From JAJFJD01 sp965228695 (GTDB lineage: Bacteria > Pseudomonadota > Alphaproteobacteria > UBA8366): a stretch of DNA of 64,000 nt. Positions within the stretch are counted from its first letter, which is position 1. The number at the start of each line of letters is the position of its first letter. Shown piece by piece: positions 41,529-49,693 of the stretch. The position numbers were made by a program, and so were the translations under genes. A model generated the notes under the pieces. It was not told the origin of the DNA. It did no database searches and saw nothing but the letters and a program-made list of their open reading frames with translations. The stretch covers positions 2,046,001 through 2,110,000 of the forward strand of contig CBDDIB010000002.1 in the NCBI GenBank assembly GCA_965228695.1, in the 5' to 3' direction.

Positions 41529-43316
41529 ATGAGTTCCCTGGATTTGGCTCTCATCGGAAATGGCAGCATCGGCGCGCTCGTCGACCCGAAGGGTCGTATC
41601 GTCTGGAGTTGTTTCCCGCGGTTCGACGGCGACCCTGTTTTCTGTTCGCTTCTCAAAAATCATGGAGAGCCGGCGCATGGGTTCTTCGATATCGAGTTGT
41701 TGGATTTCGACTATGCCGAACGCGAATATCGGCCGAATTCGGCGATCCTCCTGACCAAGCTCTACAGCAAGGACGGCGCATGCGTCGAAATCACCGATTT
41801 CTCACCGCGGTTCAAACAGTTCGGGCGGACGTTCCGGCCGACCATGCTGGTTCGGCATATCCGTCCGCGCGCCGGTAATCCACGCGTGCGGGTTCGGTTG
41901 CGGCCTGCCTATGACTATGGGAGCAACCGTCCAGAAACGACGCGGGGATCGAACCATCTCCGCTATGTCATGCCCGACATTACGCTGCGGCTCACCACGG
42001 ATGCCCCGGTGGTCTATGTCGCGGATGAAGTGCCATTCAACCTAGATCGTCCCCTTACGATGGTGCTGGGGCCCGACGAGAGCCTGATTTCCCCGGTGGA
42101 GAAAACGGGTCGGGAGTTTTTCGAAAAGACGGATGACTATTGGCTCGAATGGTGCCGCTATCTGGCGCTTCCGTTCGAATGGCAGGCCGCCGTGGTTCGC
42201 GCGGCGATCACACTGAAGCTTTGCCATTACGAGGAAACCGGGGCGATCATCGCCGCAATGACGACATCGGTTCCGGAGGCGGCGGATTCCGCCCGGAACT
42301 GGGATTACCGTTTCTGTTGGCTGCGCGATTCCTACTTCGTGGTGCAGGCGCTGAACCGGCTAGGCGCCACTCGGACGATGGAGGGTTATCTCGGCTACAT
42401 CAACAATATCGTCGCGACGGTCGACGAAGACGACGACCTGCAGCCGGTTTTCGGTATAACCCGCGCCCACAAGCTGGACGAATGGGAGGTCGATTCGCTG
42501 GAAGGGTACCGCGGCATGGGGCCGGTGCGTGTCGGCAATCATGCGTATACGCAGGTGCAGAACGACGGCTACGGCAGCGTCATCCTGGCGGGCGCGCAGA
42601 GTTTCTTCGATATCCGGTTGCGCCGCCCGGGCACGATCGACCAATTCCGGCATTTGGAGAAACTGGGGACGCGGGCGTCCGAGTTATGGAACAAGCCGGA
42701 TGCAGGGTTGTGGGAACTGCGCACGCGGCAGAGCGTCCATACATTTTCGAGCGTAATGTGTTGGGCGGCGTGCGACCGGCTGGCGCGCATATCGGACCGG
42801 CTCGGGTTGGCGGATCGGCAGGCCTACTGGGCGGGTCAGGCCAAAACAATCCGCGCCGGTATCCTGGACAAGGCCTGGAACAAATCGCTCGACAGCTTCA
42901 CCGGTACCTTCGACGGCGACGAGGTGGACGCGAGCCTGCTGCTGATGCCGGAGATCGGATTCATCGATCCGGACGACAAGCGCTTTCACGGCACCTTGGC
43001 GTTGATCGAGGATCGCTTGCGGAAGGGCATGCATCTCTTTCGATACGGCAACGAGGATGATTTCGGCTGCCCGGAAAACGCATTCAATATCTGCACCTTT
43101 TGGTACATCGATGCGCTCGCGATGGTCGGCCGGACGGACGAAGCCCGCGCATTGTTCGAGAATATGTTAGCCTGCCGAAACTCCGTCGGACTCTTATCCG
43201 AGGATCTCGATCCCAAGACCGGCGAATTATGGGGCAACTTCCCCCAGACCTATTCGATGGTTGGGATCATTAACTCCGCAATGCGGCTGTCCAAGTCGTG
43301 GGAGCAGGCTTTTTGA
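41529..43316 (+). CDS. Glycoside hydrolase family 15 protein (glucoamylase/trehalase-like)
   Basis: A 595-residue protein. An N-terminal beta-sandwich region (MSSLDLALIGNGSIGALVDPKGRIVWSC) is followed by an alpha/alpha-barrel with RNWDYRFCWLRDSYF and YGNEDDFGCPENAFNICTFWY, which carry the family's catalytic Glu candidates. GH15 enzymes hydrolyse terminal alpha-glucosyl bonds; some bacterial members hydrolyse trehalose. I start at 41529, with AAGGAAAGGA upstream, and not at an in-frame ATG 27 codons earlier. Its stop overlaps the otsA start (TTGA), which points to a role in trehalose metabolism. Confidence 0.9.
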   Translation: MSSLDLALIGNGSIGALVDPKGRIVWSCFPRFDGDPVFCSLLKNHGEPAHGFFDIELLDFDYAEREYRPNSAILLTKLYSKDGACVEITDFSPRFKQFGRTFRPTMLVRHIRPRAGNPRVRVRLRPAYDYGSNRPETTRGSNHLRYVMPDITLRLTTDAPVVYVADEVPFNLDRPLTMVLGPDESLISPVEKTGREFFEKTDDYWLEWCRYLALPFEWQAAVVRAAITLKLCHYEETGAIIAAMTTSVPEAADSARNWDYRFCWLRDSYFVVQALNRLGATRTMEGYLGYINNIVATVDEDDDLQPVFGITRAHKLDEWEVDSLEGYRGMGPVRVGNHAYTQVQNDGYGSVILAGAQSFFDIRLRRPGTIDQFRHLEKLGTRASELWNKPDAGLWELRTRQSVHTFSSVMCWAACDRLARISDRLGLADRQAYWAGQAKTIRAGILDKAWNKSLDSFTGTFDGDEVDASLLLMPEIGFIDPDDKRFHGTLALIEDRLRKGMHLFRYGNEDDFGCPENAFNICTFWYIDALAMVGRTDEARALFENMLACRNSVGLLSEDLDPKTGELWGNFPQTYSMVGIINSAMRLSKSWEQAF

Positions 43317-44716
43317 GTCGTCTTGTCGTCGTTTCGAACCGGGTCGCGCCGGTAAAGCAGCCGAGGGCCGGCAGTCAGGGCGGGTTGGCGGTTGGCATCC
43401 TGGCGGCGCTGAAGGACCGCGGCGGTATCTGGTTCGGCTGGAACGGCAATATCTCAGAGCAGGCCGCTCAAAAGCCCGATATCGTGACGGCGGGCAATTT
43501 GACCTATGCCACCATCGCGCTCAATCAGGAAGATTACGACGGGTATTATTTCGGGTTCGCGAACCGGTCGCTGTGGCCACTGTTCCATTACCGGATGGAC
43601 TTGTCGGAATTCAACCGCCGCGACTACGAAGTCTATAGGCGGACCAACCGGCTGTTCGCGAGCCGATTGCGACCGATGTTGGAGCCCGAAGACCTGGTTT
43701 GGGTACATGACTATCACCTGATCCCCATGGCTGAAGAGCTGCGCAATGCAGGGTGCGAACAACGTCTCGGCTTCTTTCTTCATATCCCCTGGCCGACCGT
43801 GCAGGTCCTGCTGGCGTTGCCGCAGCACCGCCATATCGTGCGGGCGATGTGCACCTATGATGTGGTCGGATTTCAGACCGAGAGCGACCGCAAAGCGTTT
43901 TGCAGTTATATCCTCGAAGAAGCCGGCGGGATGGTCGGCGACAACGGTCTTGTGCGCGCCTATGGCCGAACGGTGAGAACCGGCGTCTTCCCGATCGGTA
44001 TCGATGCGGAGAACGTTACCCGATTTGCGGTCGCGGCAGTCGATTCACGGACCACACAGCGTTTGAAGAGCAGCCTCGGCGGGCGCGATTTGCTGATCGG
44101 GGTCGATCGCCTGGATTACTCGAAGGGGCTGACCCAGCGGCTCGAGGCGTTCGAACATCTGCTCGAGACCTATCCCGAGCATCGCGGCAACACGGTGATG
44201 CTGCAGATTGCCCCGCCCTCGCGCAGCGACGTGCCGGAATATCAGCAAATCCAGCGCGAGCTGGAGGCCGTGGCCGGCCGCGTGAACGGTCGCTACGCCG
44301 AGTTCGATTGGGTGCCGACGCGCTACCTCAACAAAGGTTTCAATCGCCGGACTCTGTGCGGGTTTTTCCGGACTAGCAGGGTCGGCTTCGTGACGCCGTT
44401 GCGGGACGGCATGAATTTGGTGGCTAAGGAATATGTTGCCGCCCAGGATCCCAAGGATCCCGGCGTGTTGGTGCTTTCGCGCTTCGCAGGTGCCGCGAAG
44501 GAGTTGCCGGAGGCCTTGATCGTAAATCCGTTCGATACCGAAGGGGTCGCCGAGGCCCTGCAGCGCGCATTGATGATGTCGGTGGAGGAGCGTCAGGAAC
44601 GCTGGCAGGCAATGTATGACCGGATATGCCGGCACGACATCACGGAATGGCGGGAGGCCTTTCTCCACGTTCTGACGAACGCGCCATACTCTACGCGGCA
44701 GGCTATTTTAAACTGA
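43313..44716 (+). CDS. otsA: Alpha,alpha-trehalose-phosphate synthase (UDP-forming)
   Basis: A 467-residue GT20 enzyme that joins UDP-glucose and glucose-6-phosphate to trehalose-6-phosphate. Signatures are SRLVVVSNRVAPV at the N-terminus, VHDYHLIPMAEEL, LIGVDRLDYSKGL, and FVTPLRDGMNLVAKEYVA for the sugar-nucleotide site. I prefer the TTG at 43313, which overlaps the GH15 stop and gives the canonical start MSRLVVVSN, over a GTG 5 codons upstream. No otsB phosphatase gene lies in the window, so the dephosphorylating enzyme must be elsewhere. Confidence 0.93.
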   Translation: MSRLVVVSNRVAPVKQPRAGSQGGLAVGILAALKDRGGIWFGWNGNISEQAAQKPDIVTAGNLTYATIALNQEDYDGYYFGFANRSLWPLFHYRMDLSEFNRRDYEVYRRTNRLFASRLRPMLEPEDLVWVHDYHLIPMAEELRNAGCEQRLGFFLHIPWPTVQVLLALPQHRHIVRAMCTYDVVGFQTESDRKAFCSYILEEAGGMVGDNGLVRAYGRTVRTGVFPIGIDAENVTRFAVAAVDSRTTQRLKSSLGGRDLLIGVDRLDYSKGLTQRLEAFEHLLETYPEHRGNTVMLQIAPPSRSDVPEYQQIQRELEAVAGRVNGRYAEFDWVPTRYLNKGFNRRTLCGFFRTSRVGFVTPLRDGMNLVAKEYVAAQDPKDPGVLVLSRFAGAAKELPEALIVNPFDTEGVAEALQRALMMSVEERQERWQAMYDRICRHDITEWREAFLHVLTNAPYSTRQAILN

Positions 44717-45073
44717 ACAATTGCCGCTGCCGGGTGCAATGATCCGGCAATCGTGTTAGGATTAGATAACTTGATCACGACAGCACGGAACCCGCGTGCA
44801 GGGAGAAACGAAGGCCAAGGAGTATCCCTCTGTCGCACAAAATTCTGTCCGGCGGAACAGTGTGCCGTGAACTGGAGTGTCGTACGCTCACAGGTCAGTA
44901 TCGTGATCGGAAACGCTTGGGGCTTTAACGCCTGAGCGATATCTCGTAACCTTGGCGCACCCTGGCCGTTCGCGCATTGCACGGACGGCGCTTTTCTTGT
45001 CCGCATCGGCAAGGCGGCGCATGTGAAACGGCGCCTTATCTGCGTGGGCGATTGAGTTTGAAAGGGACGCAGA
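44717..45073. other. Interval between otsA and the alpha/beta hydrolase array
   Basis: About 357 bases without a convincing gene. A 60-codon frame at 44753-44935 has a Cys-rich stretch but no ribosome site or family resemblance. A rho-independent terminator lies at 44965-44995. The hydrolase ribosome site AAAGGGA is at 45061-45067. A promoter for the hydrolase array should lie between the terminator and 45060, but no clear -35/-10 pair was seen. Confidence 0.6.
44965..44995 (+). terminator. Rho-independent terminator upstream of the hydrolase array
   Basis: GCCGTTCGCGC (44965-44975) pairs with GCACGGACGGC (44979-44989) over 11 positions, with one mismatch and one G-T pair, closed by the 3-base loop ATT and followed by GCTTTTCTT. 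It reads rightwards and lies 250 bases after otsA, which it may terminate; an attenuator for the hydrolase genes is an alternative. Confidence 0.65.
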
Positions 45074-45967
45074 GTGAACGACGGCGATCCGTCGGTCGTT
45101 ACGGACCGCATTCACGCCCGCTGTGAAAAACGGACAACCCCTTGCGGCGAGGGCCGCATGGTGTGGCGCATTTGGGGTCAGGGCGAGCCGGTTGTTTTGC
45201 TGCATGGCGGGTCCGGATCATGGACGCACTGGATTCGCAACATTCCGGCGCTAGAGGACAGGTACCGGCTCTATGTGGCGGACATACCGGGCTTCGGCGA
45301 TTCCGACATGGCGCCACAGGACTACGATGTCGATCGGCTTCCCGAGTCGACCGACCATCTCGCGGAAATAGTCTGTCAGGGATTGGCGAAGCTGTTGCCG
45401 CCGCCCGCACGGTACCATCTCGTCGGATTTTCCTTCGGCAGCGTCATGGGCGGGTATGTGGCGCGGCGCGAGGGCGAGCGCCTGGCATCTTTTACGTTGA
45501 TCGGTGCGGCGGCGCTCGGTGTGCCATGGCCCGGACTGACCAAGGAATTGCGGGCAATGATCGGCGGCATGAGCAACGAGGAGGTTATGGAGGTCCAGCG
45601 GCACAACTTGAACGCCATCATGTTGAACACGCCGCCGTCCGAGATCGACGACTATTCCGTGTGGCTGCAGATGGAGAATGTGCGGCGTGCGCGGATGCGG
45701 TCCCATGTGGTGGCCGGCACCGATACGCTGGTCCGGACATTGTCCGATGTCGCCGCGCCGATGACGGTCATTTGGGGTGCGGAGGATGTTTTTGCTAAAC
45801 CGGGTCTGACGGAGCGCCAGGCGGTTTTCCGCTCGGTCCAGCCGGCGGCGGACATCCACATTCTCGACGGTGTCGGTCACTGGGCAATGTACGAAGCGGC
45901 GGGGCAGGTTAACCGCCTGCTGCAGGATGTGCTGATCCGACATGCGTTAAGAGGCGAGGATGGATAA
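45074..45967 (+). CDS. Alpha/beta hydrolase, first of four tandem paralogues
   Basis: A 297-residue alpha/beta-hydrolase fold protein. The oxyanion segment is VVLLHGGSGSWTHWIRN, the nucleophile is S120 in GFSFGS, the acid is Asp in WGAEDVFA and the base is His in GVGHWAMYEAA. It starts with GTG, with AAAGGGA 6 bases upstream. It leads an array of four related genes that overlap each other, and shares the R-x2-PCGEGRMVWRIWG region with them. No signal peptide. The substrate is unknown; an ester or C-C bond hydrolase is likely. Confidence 0.88.
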   Translation: MNDGDPSVVTDRIHARCEKRTTPCGEGRMVWRIWGQGEPVVLLHGGSGSWTHWIRNIPALEDRYRLYVADIPGFGDSDMAPQDYDVDRLPESTDHLAEIVCQGLAKLLPPPARYHLVGFSFGSVMGGYVARREGERLASFTLIGAAALGVPWPGLTKELRAMIGGMSNEEVMEVQRHNLNAIMLNTPPSEIDDYSVWLQMENVRRARMRSHVVAGTDTLVRTLSDVAAPMTVIWGAEDVFAKPGLTERQAVFRSVQPAADIHILDGVGHWAMYEAAGQVNRLLQDVLIRHALRGEDG

Positions 45968-46835
45968 GGAAATAGGGGACGATCCCGAATCGATCGTCGC
46001 GCGCTTGGATGCGTCGGCGGAACGGTGTCTCACGCCGTGCGGCGATGGCGACATGGTTTGGCGCATCTGGGGCGACGGGCCGGCGCTTGTGCTGCTGCAC
46101 GGCGGTCACGGTTCCTGGACGCATTGGATCCGCAACATCCCCGATTTGTCCGCGCGGTATCGGCTCTACGTGCCGGATTTGCCGGGATACGGCGAGTCGG
46201 GAACGCCGGCGGAGCCGCACACGTCGGAAAACCTGGGCGAGATCCTCGCGAATGGCGTCAATCTCGTCCTGCCGCCCGAAACGACCTGTGCGATGGCCGG
46301 TTTTTCGCTGGGCGGCATCGTCGGCGGGAGCGCGGCTGTTCTGCTCGGGCCGCGGCTCCACACCTTCGTCGTGATCGGATCGAGCGGGCTGAACCTGCCG
46401 CGGGCGAATATCGACGGCTTGCGAAAATGGACGCCCGATATGCCGGACGCCGTCCTGCGCGATGTCCACCGGCATAACCTTGCGACCATCATGGTTGCGG
46501 ATCCGGCCAGCATAGACCCTATGGCCTTGCAGCTTCAGATGTCGAACACGTTGAAAGCGCGGGTGAAGGGCAGCGCGATCGCCCGGTCGGACGCCCTGCG
46601 GCGGGCACTGCCGGCGATCAACGCGCGCCTCGTCTGCATCTCCGGGGCGGCGGACGTTTACGTGGTCGATAGCGTGGCGGAACGGAAAGCGGTTTTTCAC
46701 GCCGTCCAGCCGGATACGCCCTTTCATTTCATCGACAACGCCGGGCATTGGGTGATGTACGAACAAGCCGAGGCGTTCAACAGCGTTCTGGATCAGGCCG
46801 TGCGCACCGCCGCACCCGGGGACGTATTCGGATGA
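45960..46835 (+). CDS. Alpha/beta hydrolase, second of four tandem paralogues
   Basis: A 291-residue paralogue. The oxyanion segment is LVLLHGGHGSWTHWIRNI, the nucleophile is S116 in GFSLGG, the acid is in SGAADVYV and the catalytic His is in NAGHWVMYEQAEAFN. It overlaps the first hydrolase by 8 bases. All three triad residues are intact, so this is not a decayed copy. It shares the LTPCGDGDMVWRIWGDGPA region with the third gene. Confidence 0.88.
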   Translation: MDKEIGDDPESIVARLDASAERCLTPCGDGDMVWRIWGDGPALVLLHGGHGSWTHWIRNIPDLSARYRLYVPDLPGYGESGTPAEPHTSENLGEILANGVNLVLPPETTCAMAGFSLGGIVGGSAAVLLGPRLHTFVVIGSSGLNLPRANIDGLRKWTPDMPDAVLRDVHRHNLATIMVADPASIDPMALQLQMSNTLKARVKGSAIARSDALRRALPAINARLVCISGAADVYVVDSVAERKAVFHAVQPDTPFHFIDNAGHWVMYEQAEAFNSVLDQAVRTAAPGDVFG

Positions 46836-47716
46836 GCGGCGCGGTGCCGGACCCGATACGGCCAGACGAAGCGCCCGCGGTTTGCGTGCGGCGCTTTGTC
46901 GACGCGGCGGAGCGCCGGATCACGCCATGCGGCGACGGCGATCTGGTGTGGCATATCTTCGGCGATGGCCCGCCGCTTGTCCTGCTGCACGGCGGTTTCG
47001 GGCGCTGGAGTCATTGGATCCGCAATATCCCGGTATTGGCCCGGCACTTCACCTTGTATCTGCCGGACATTCCCGGTCATGGAGACTCGGCCGTTCCGCC
47101 CGATCCTTATACGGGGCATTCAATTGCGGCGCTCATCAAGGACGGATTGGAGATAGTTGTTCCGGAAGGACCGCGAATCGCCGCGGCGGGTTTCTCGTTC
47201 GGCGGGATCATCGGCGGTTGCCTGGCGGCGCAATATCCAAGGGTCGAAAAGCTTGCTATATGCGGCTCGAACGGACTCGGATTGAACCGAGGTCCAATTT
47301 CCGGATTGCGGCATTGGCGCGGTGTCACGGATCCCGGCGAGCTCGCCGCGGTTCATCGCAACAATCTGGAAATCGTGATGTTCGGCGACCCGAGCCGCGT
47401 CGACGACCTGGCCGTTCACCTACAAACAACCAACGCGCCGGACGCCCGGATCAAGGGCCGGCTGATCGCCGTGACCGACGCCCTGGCCGCGGCGCTGCCG
47501 GCGGTCGAAGGCCGAATCGTCCCGATATTCGGGGCGCTGGATTGCTACGCAAAGGACTTCATGGACGAACGCATCGCCCTGTTCCGGTCGATCCAGCCGG
47601 ACAGCGAATTCCGGATCATCGAAGATGCGGGGCATTGGGTGATGTACGAACAGCCGGACCGTTTCAATGCCGTCTTGCTGGAGGTCCTGGGTGTGAAGGA
47701 CGATGCCCATGGATGA
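46832..47716 (+). CDS. Alpha/beta hydrolase, third of four tandem paralogues
   Basis: A 294-residue paralogue. The oxyanion segment is LVLLHGGFGRWSHWIRNI, the nucleophile is S122 in GFSFGG, the acid lies in IFGALDCYA and the His in DAGHWVMYEQPDRFN. The ATG at 46832 overlaps the second gene's stop (ATGA); a longer frame extends upstream into the preceding gene but is not used. It carries the ITPCGDGDLVWHIFGDGPP variant of the shared N-terminal region. Confidence 0.88.
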   Translation: MSGAVPDPIRPDEAPAVCVRRFVDAAERRITPCGDGDLVWHIFGDGPPLVLLHGGFGRWSHWIRNIPVLARHFTLYLPDIPGHGDSAVPPDPYTGHSIAALIKDGLEIVVPEGPRIAAAGFSFGGIIGGCLAAQYPRVEKLAICGSNGLGLNRGPISGLRHWRGVTDPGELAAVHRNNLEIVMFGDPSRVDDLAVHLQTTNAPDARIKGRLIAVTDALAAALPAVEGRIVPIFGALDCYAKDFMDERIALFRSIQPDSEFRIIEDAGHWVMYEQPDRFNAVLLEVLGVKDDAHG

Positions 47717-48605
47717 CACGGTCGCGCGGCCCGTCGCCTCCGACGGGACGGCTGGTGAGACTCCGGCGGAGACCGTTGCGCGGATCGATGCGCTCTCCGA
47801 ACAGCGCCGCACACGCTTCGAGGGCGGTGAGATGGTCTGGCGGGTGTGGGGGCAGGGCCGTCCGCTCGTTCTCTTCCACGGCGGATACGGTACATGGACG
47901 CACTGGATCAGGAATGTCGTGCCGTTGTCCCGGCATTTTCAGGTCTTCGCGGCGGACATGCCGTCGCATGGCGAATCCGACACGCTGCCCGGTCGTCCGA
48001 CGCGCGATGCCATGGCCGATGCAATCGGCGCGGGTTTGGATCAGCTTTTCGGCACGGAACAGGCTTACGATGTTGCTGGGTTTTCGATGGGCGCGAACCT
48101 GTCCGCCGCCATCGCATTGGCGCATGGCGGCAATCTCGACAATCTGGTCGTGGTCGGCCCGGGTGGGCTCGGCGTTTCGTCGAAAAAGATCGTGGGGCTG
48201 CAGCGCTGGCGGCCGGACCTGCCGCGCGACATATTGGATCGTCGGCACAGCAACAATCTCGGCGTCATCATGTTCCACGACAATTCCCGGATCGATGACC
48301 TGGCGGTGCATCTTCAGCGCGAGAACGGGTTGCGCATGCGGTTCCGGATCGCCCGCAGCGGGATCAATACGCTGCTGAAGGACAATCTGCCGCAAATCCG
48401 GTGCCGGTTAACGGCGATTTGGGGCGATGGCGATGTCTATGCCGAGGGCGGCCGCGACGATCGGATCGCGGTAATGCAGCGGTCGCATCCCGATCTGGAT
48501 ATCCGTATCGTGGCGGATGCCGGTCATTGGGTGATGTACGAACAGGCCGAGGCGTTCAATGCGGTCTTGCTGCAATCCTTGGGCGTGCCTCCGGCGTCGC
48601 CTTGA
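47703..48605 (+). CDS. Alpha/beta hydrolase, fourth of four tandem paralogues
   Basis: A 300-residue paralogue, the most divergent of the array. The oxyanion segment is LVLFHGGYGTWTHWIRNV, the nucleophile is S128 in GFSMGA, the acid lies in WGDGDVYAE and the His in DAGHWVMYEQAEAFN. It has a longer N-terminus and overlaps the third gene by 14 bases. An ATG 6 bases downstream (MDDTV) is an alternative start. It ends 15 bases from a convergent LysR gene. Confidence 0.88.
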   Translation: MPMDDTVARPVASDGTAGETPAETVARIDALSEQRRTRFEGGEMVWRVWGQGRPLVLFHGGYGTWTHWIRNVVPLSRHFQVFAADMPSHGESDTLPGRPTRDAMADAIGAGLDQLFGTEQAYDVAGFSMGANLSAAIALAHGGNLDNLVVVGPGGLGVSSKKIVGLQRWRPDLPRDILDRRHSNNLGVIMFHDNSRIDDLAVHLQRENGLRMRFRIARSGINTLLKDNLPQIRCRLTAIWGDGDVYAEGGRDDRIAVMQRSHPDLDIRIVADAGHWVMYEQAEAFNAVLLQSLGVPPASP

Positions 48606-48620
48606 AACGAATGCTTCCGA

Positions 48621-49538
48621 TCACGCGGCGGGCGCGCGGCGCCGGGTTTCGCCGGTCAGCGTGGCCGCTTCCCGCTTGAATAGATCGATTAGCTCGTCCA
48701 TCACGGCCCGCACCAGCGGAACCCGGCGCAGGTCCGGATGCACGATGAGATGCTGTTCGCTCTCGAGCTCTTCGATAGGCGGCGTCAGCCGCACGAGCGA
48801 CGGGTCGTTGTCCGCGGTGAAACAGGGCAGGATGCCGAGGCCGACGCCTTTGCGGACCGAATCGTATAGCACGAGGCCGTTGTTGACCCGGACCACCGGC
48901 TGCTGCCCGGCAAGTTTTCCGGCCAGCCAAATCTGAGTGTCGAACCGTGCATGGTCGCCGTCATATCCAACCCAAGGACAATCCTGATAGCGTGCCTCGG
49001 ATCGAGCTGCGGGAAAGCGCCGGACCAAATCGGCTTCGCCATAGACGGCATAGGAAATCGCGCCGAGCTTTCGGGCGATCAACGCCGGATTTTCCGGCAA
49101 GCAGGCGCGCAGGACCAGATCGGCTTCGCGCTTGGACAGATTCGCATTCGAATGGCTGATCGCGACCTCGAATTCGACCTCCGGCAGCCGCTCCTGCAAA
49201 GCCGACAAATGATCGGTCAGGAATTGCGCGGCAATCTCGAACACCGAGAGGCGGATCGTGCCGCTGACCCGATCGGCAAGCGTGGCCTGCCGGCGCTGAA
49301 TGGCCTCGGCGGTTTGTTCCATCGCTTCCGCGAGCGGCAACAGTTCCTCCGCCGCAGGGGTCGGCACGAAGCCGTCCGGCAGCCGGTCGAACAGCCGTGT
49401 GGACAGGCTCTGTTCCAAGGCTTTCAACCGCCGGCCGACGGTCGGCTGCGTGACCTTCAGCACGCGAGCCGCCGCCGAAAGATTGCCTTCGCGGGCAACG
49501 GCGAGAAACACTTGCATGTCATCCCAACTCAAGCTCAT
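48621..49538 (-). CDS. LysR-family transcriptional regulator
   Basis: A 305-residue LysR protein with an N-terminal winged helix (FLAVAREGNLSAAARVLKVT, then QPTVGRRLKALE) and a C-terminal effector-binding domain. It is convergent with the hydrolase array and divergent, across 155 bases, from the fused ABC exporter, which is its more likely target. The start at 49538 (MSLSWDDMQVF) is typical of the family. Confidence 0.92.
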   Translation of the reverse strand: MSLSWDDMQVFLAVAREGNLSAAARVLKVTQPTVGRRLKALEQSLSTRLFDRLPDGFVPTPAAEELLPLAEAMEQTAEAIQRRQATLADRVSGTIRLSVFEIAAQFLTDHLSALQERLPEVEFEVAISHSNANLSKREADLVLRACLPENPALIARKLGAISYAVYGEADLVRRFPAARSEARYQDCPWVGYDGDHARFDTQIWLAGKLAGQQPVVRVNNGLVLYDSVRKGVGLGILPCFTADNDPSLVRLTPPIEELESEQHLIVHPDLRRVPLVRAVMDELIDLFKREAATLTGETRRRAPAA

Positions 49539-49549
49539 GCGACGATCCT

Positions 49550-49567
49550 ATTCGAAATTTGCCGAAT
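49550..49567. promoter_or_regulatory. Candidate operator dyad upstream of the LysR gene
   Basis: Arms ATTCG (49550-49554) and CGAAT (49563-49567) flank 8 bases. The dyad lies 12 bases before the LysR start, in the divergent gap to the ABC exporter gene. It is short, so it is tentative. Confidence 0.35.
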
Positions 49568-49693
49568 GCCACCTATACAGAATTGTTTAAAGGCTATGCG
49601 AATTTGACTGGAGATCAACATTTATCTTAATGGTTAGATCGCCAATTGAGAATCAGTGTCAAACGGCTTCGCAGCGTGTAAGGTCTCTTTTCC

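Noticed and set aside
44753..44935. Possible 60-residue Cys-containing peptide after otsA
   Set aside because: The frame has no ribosome site and no family resemblance.
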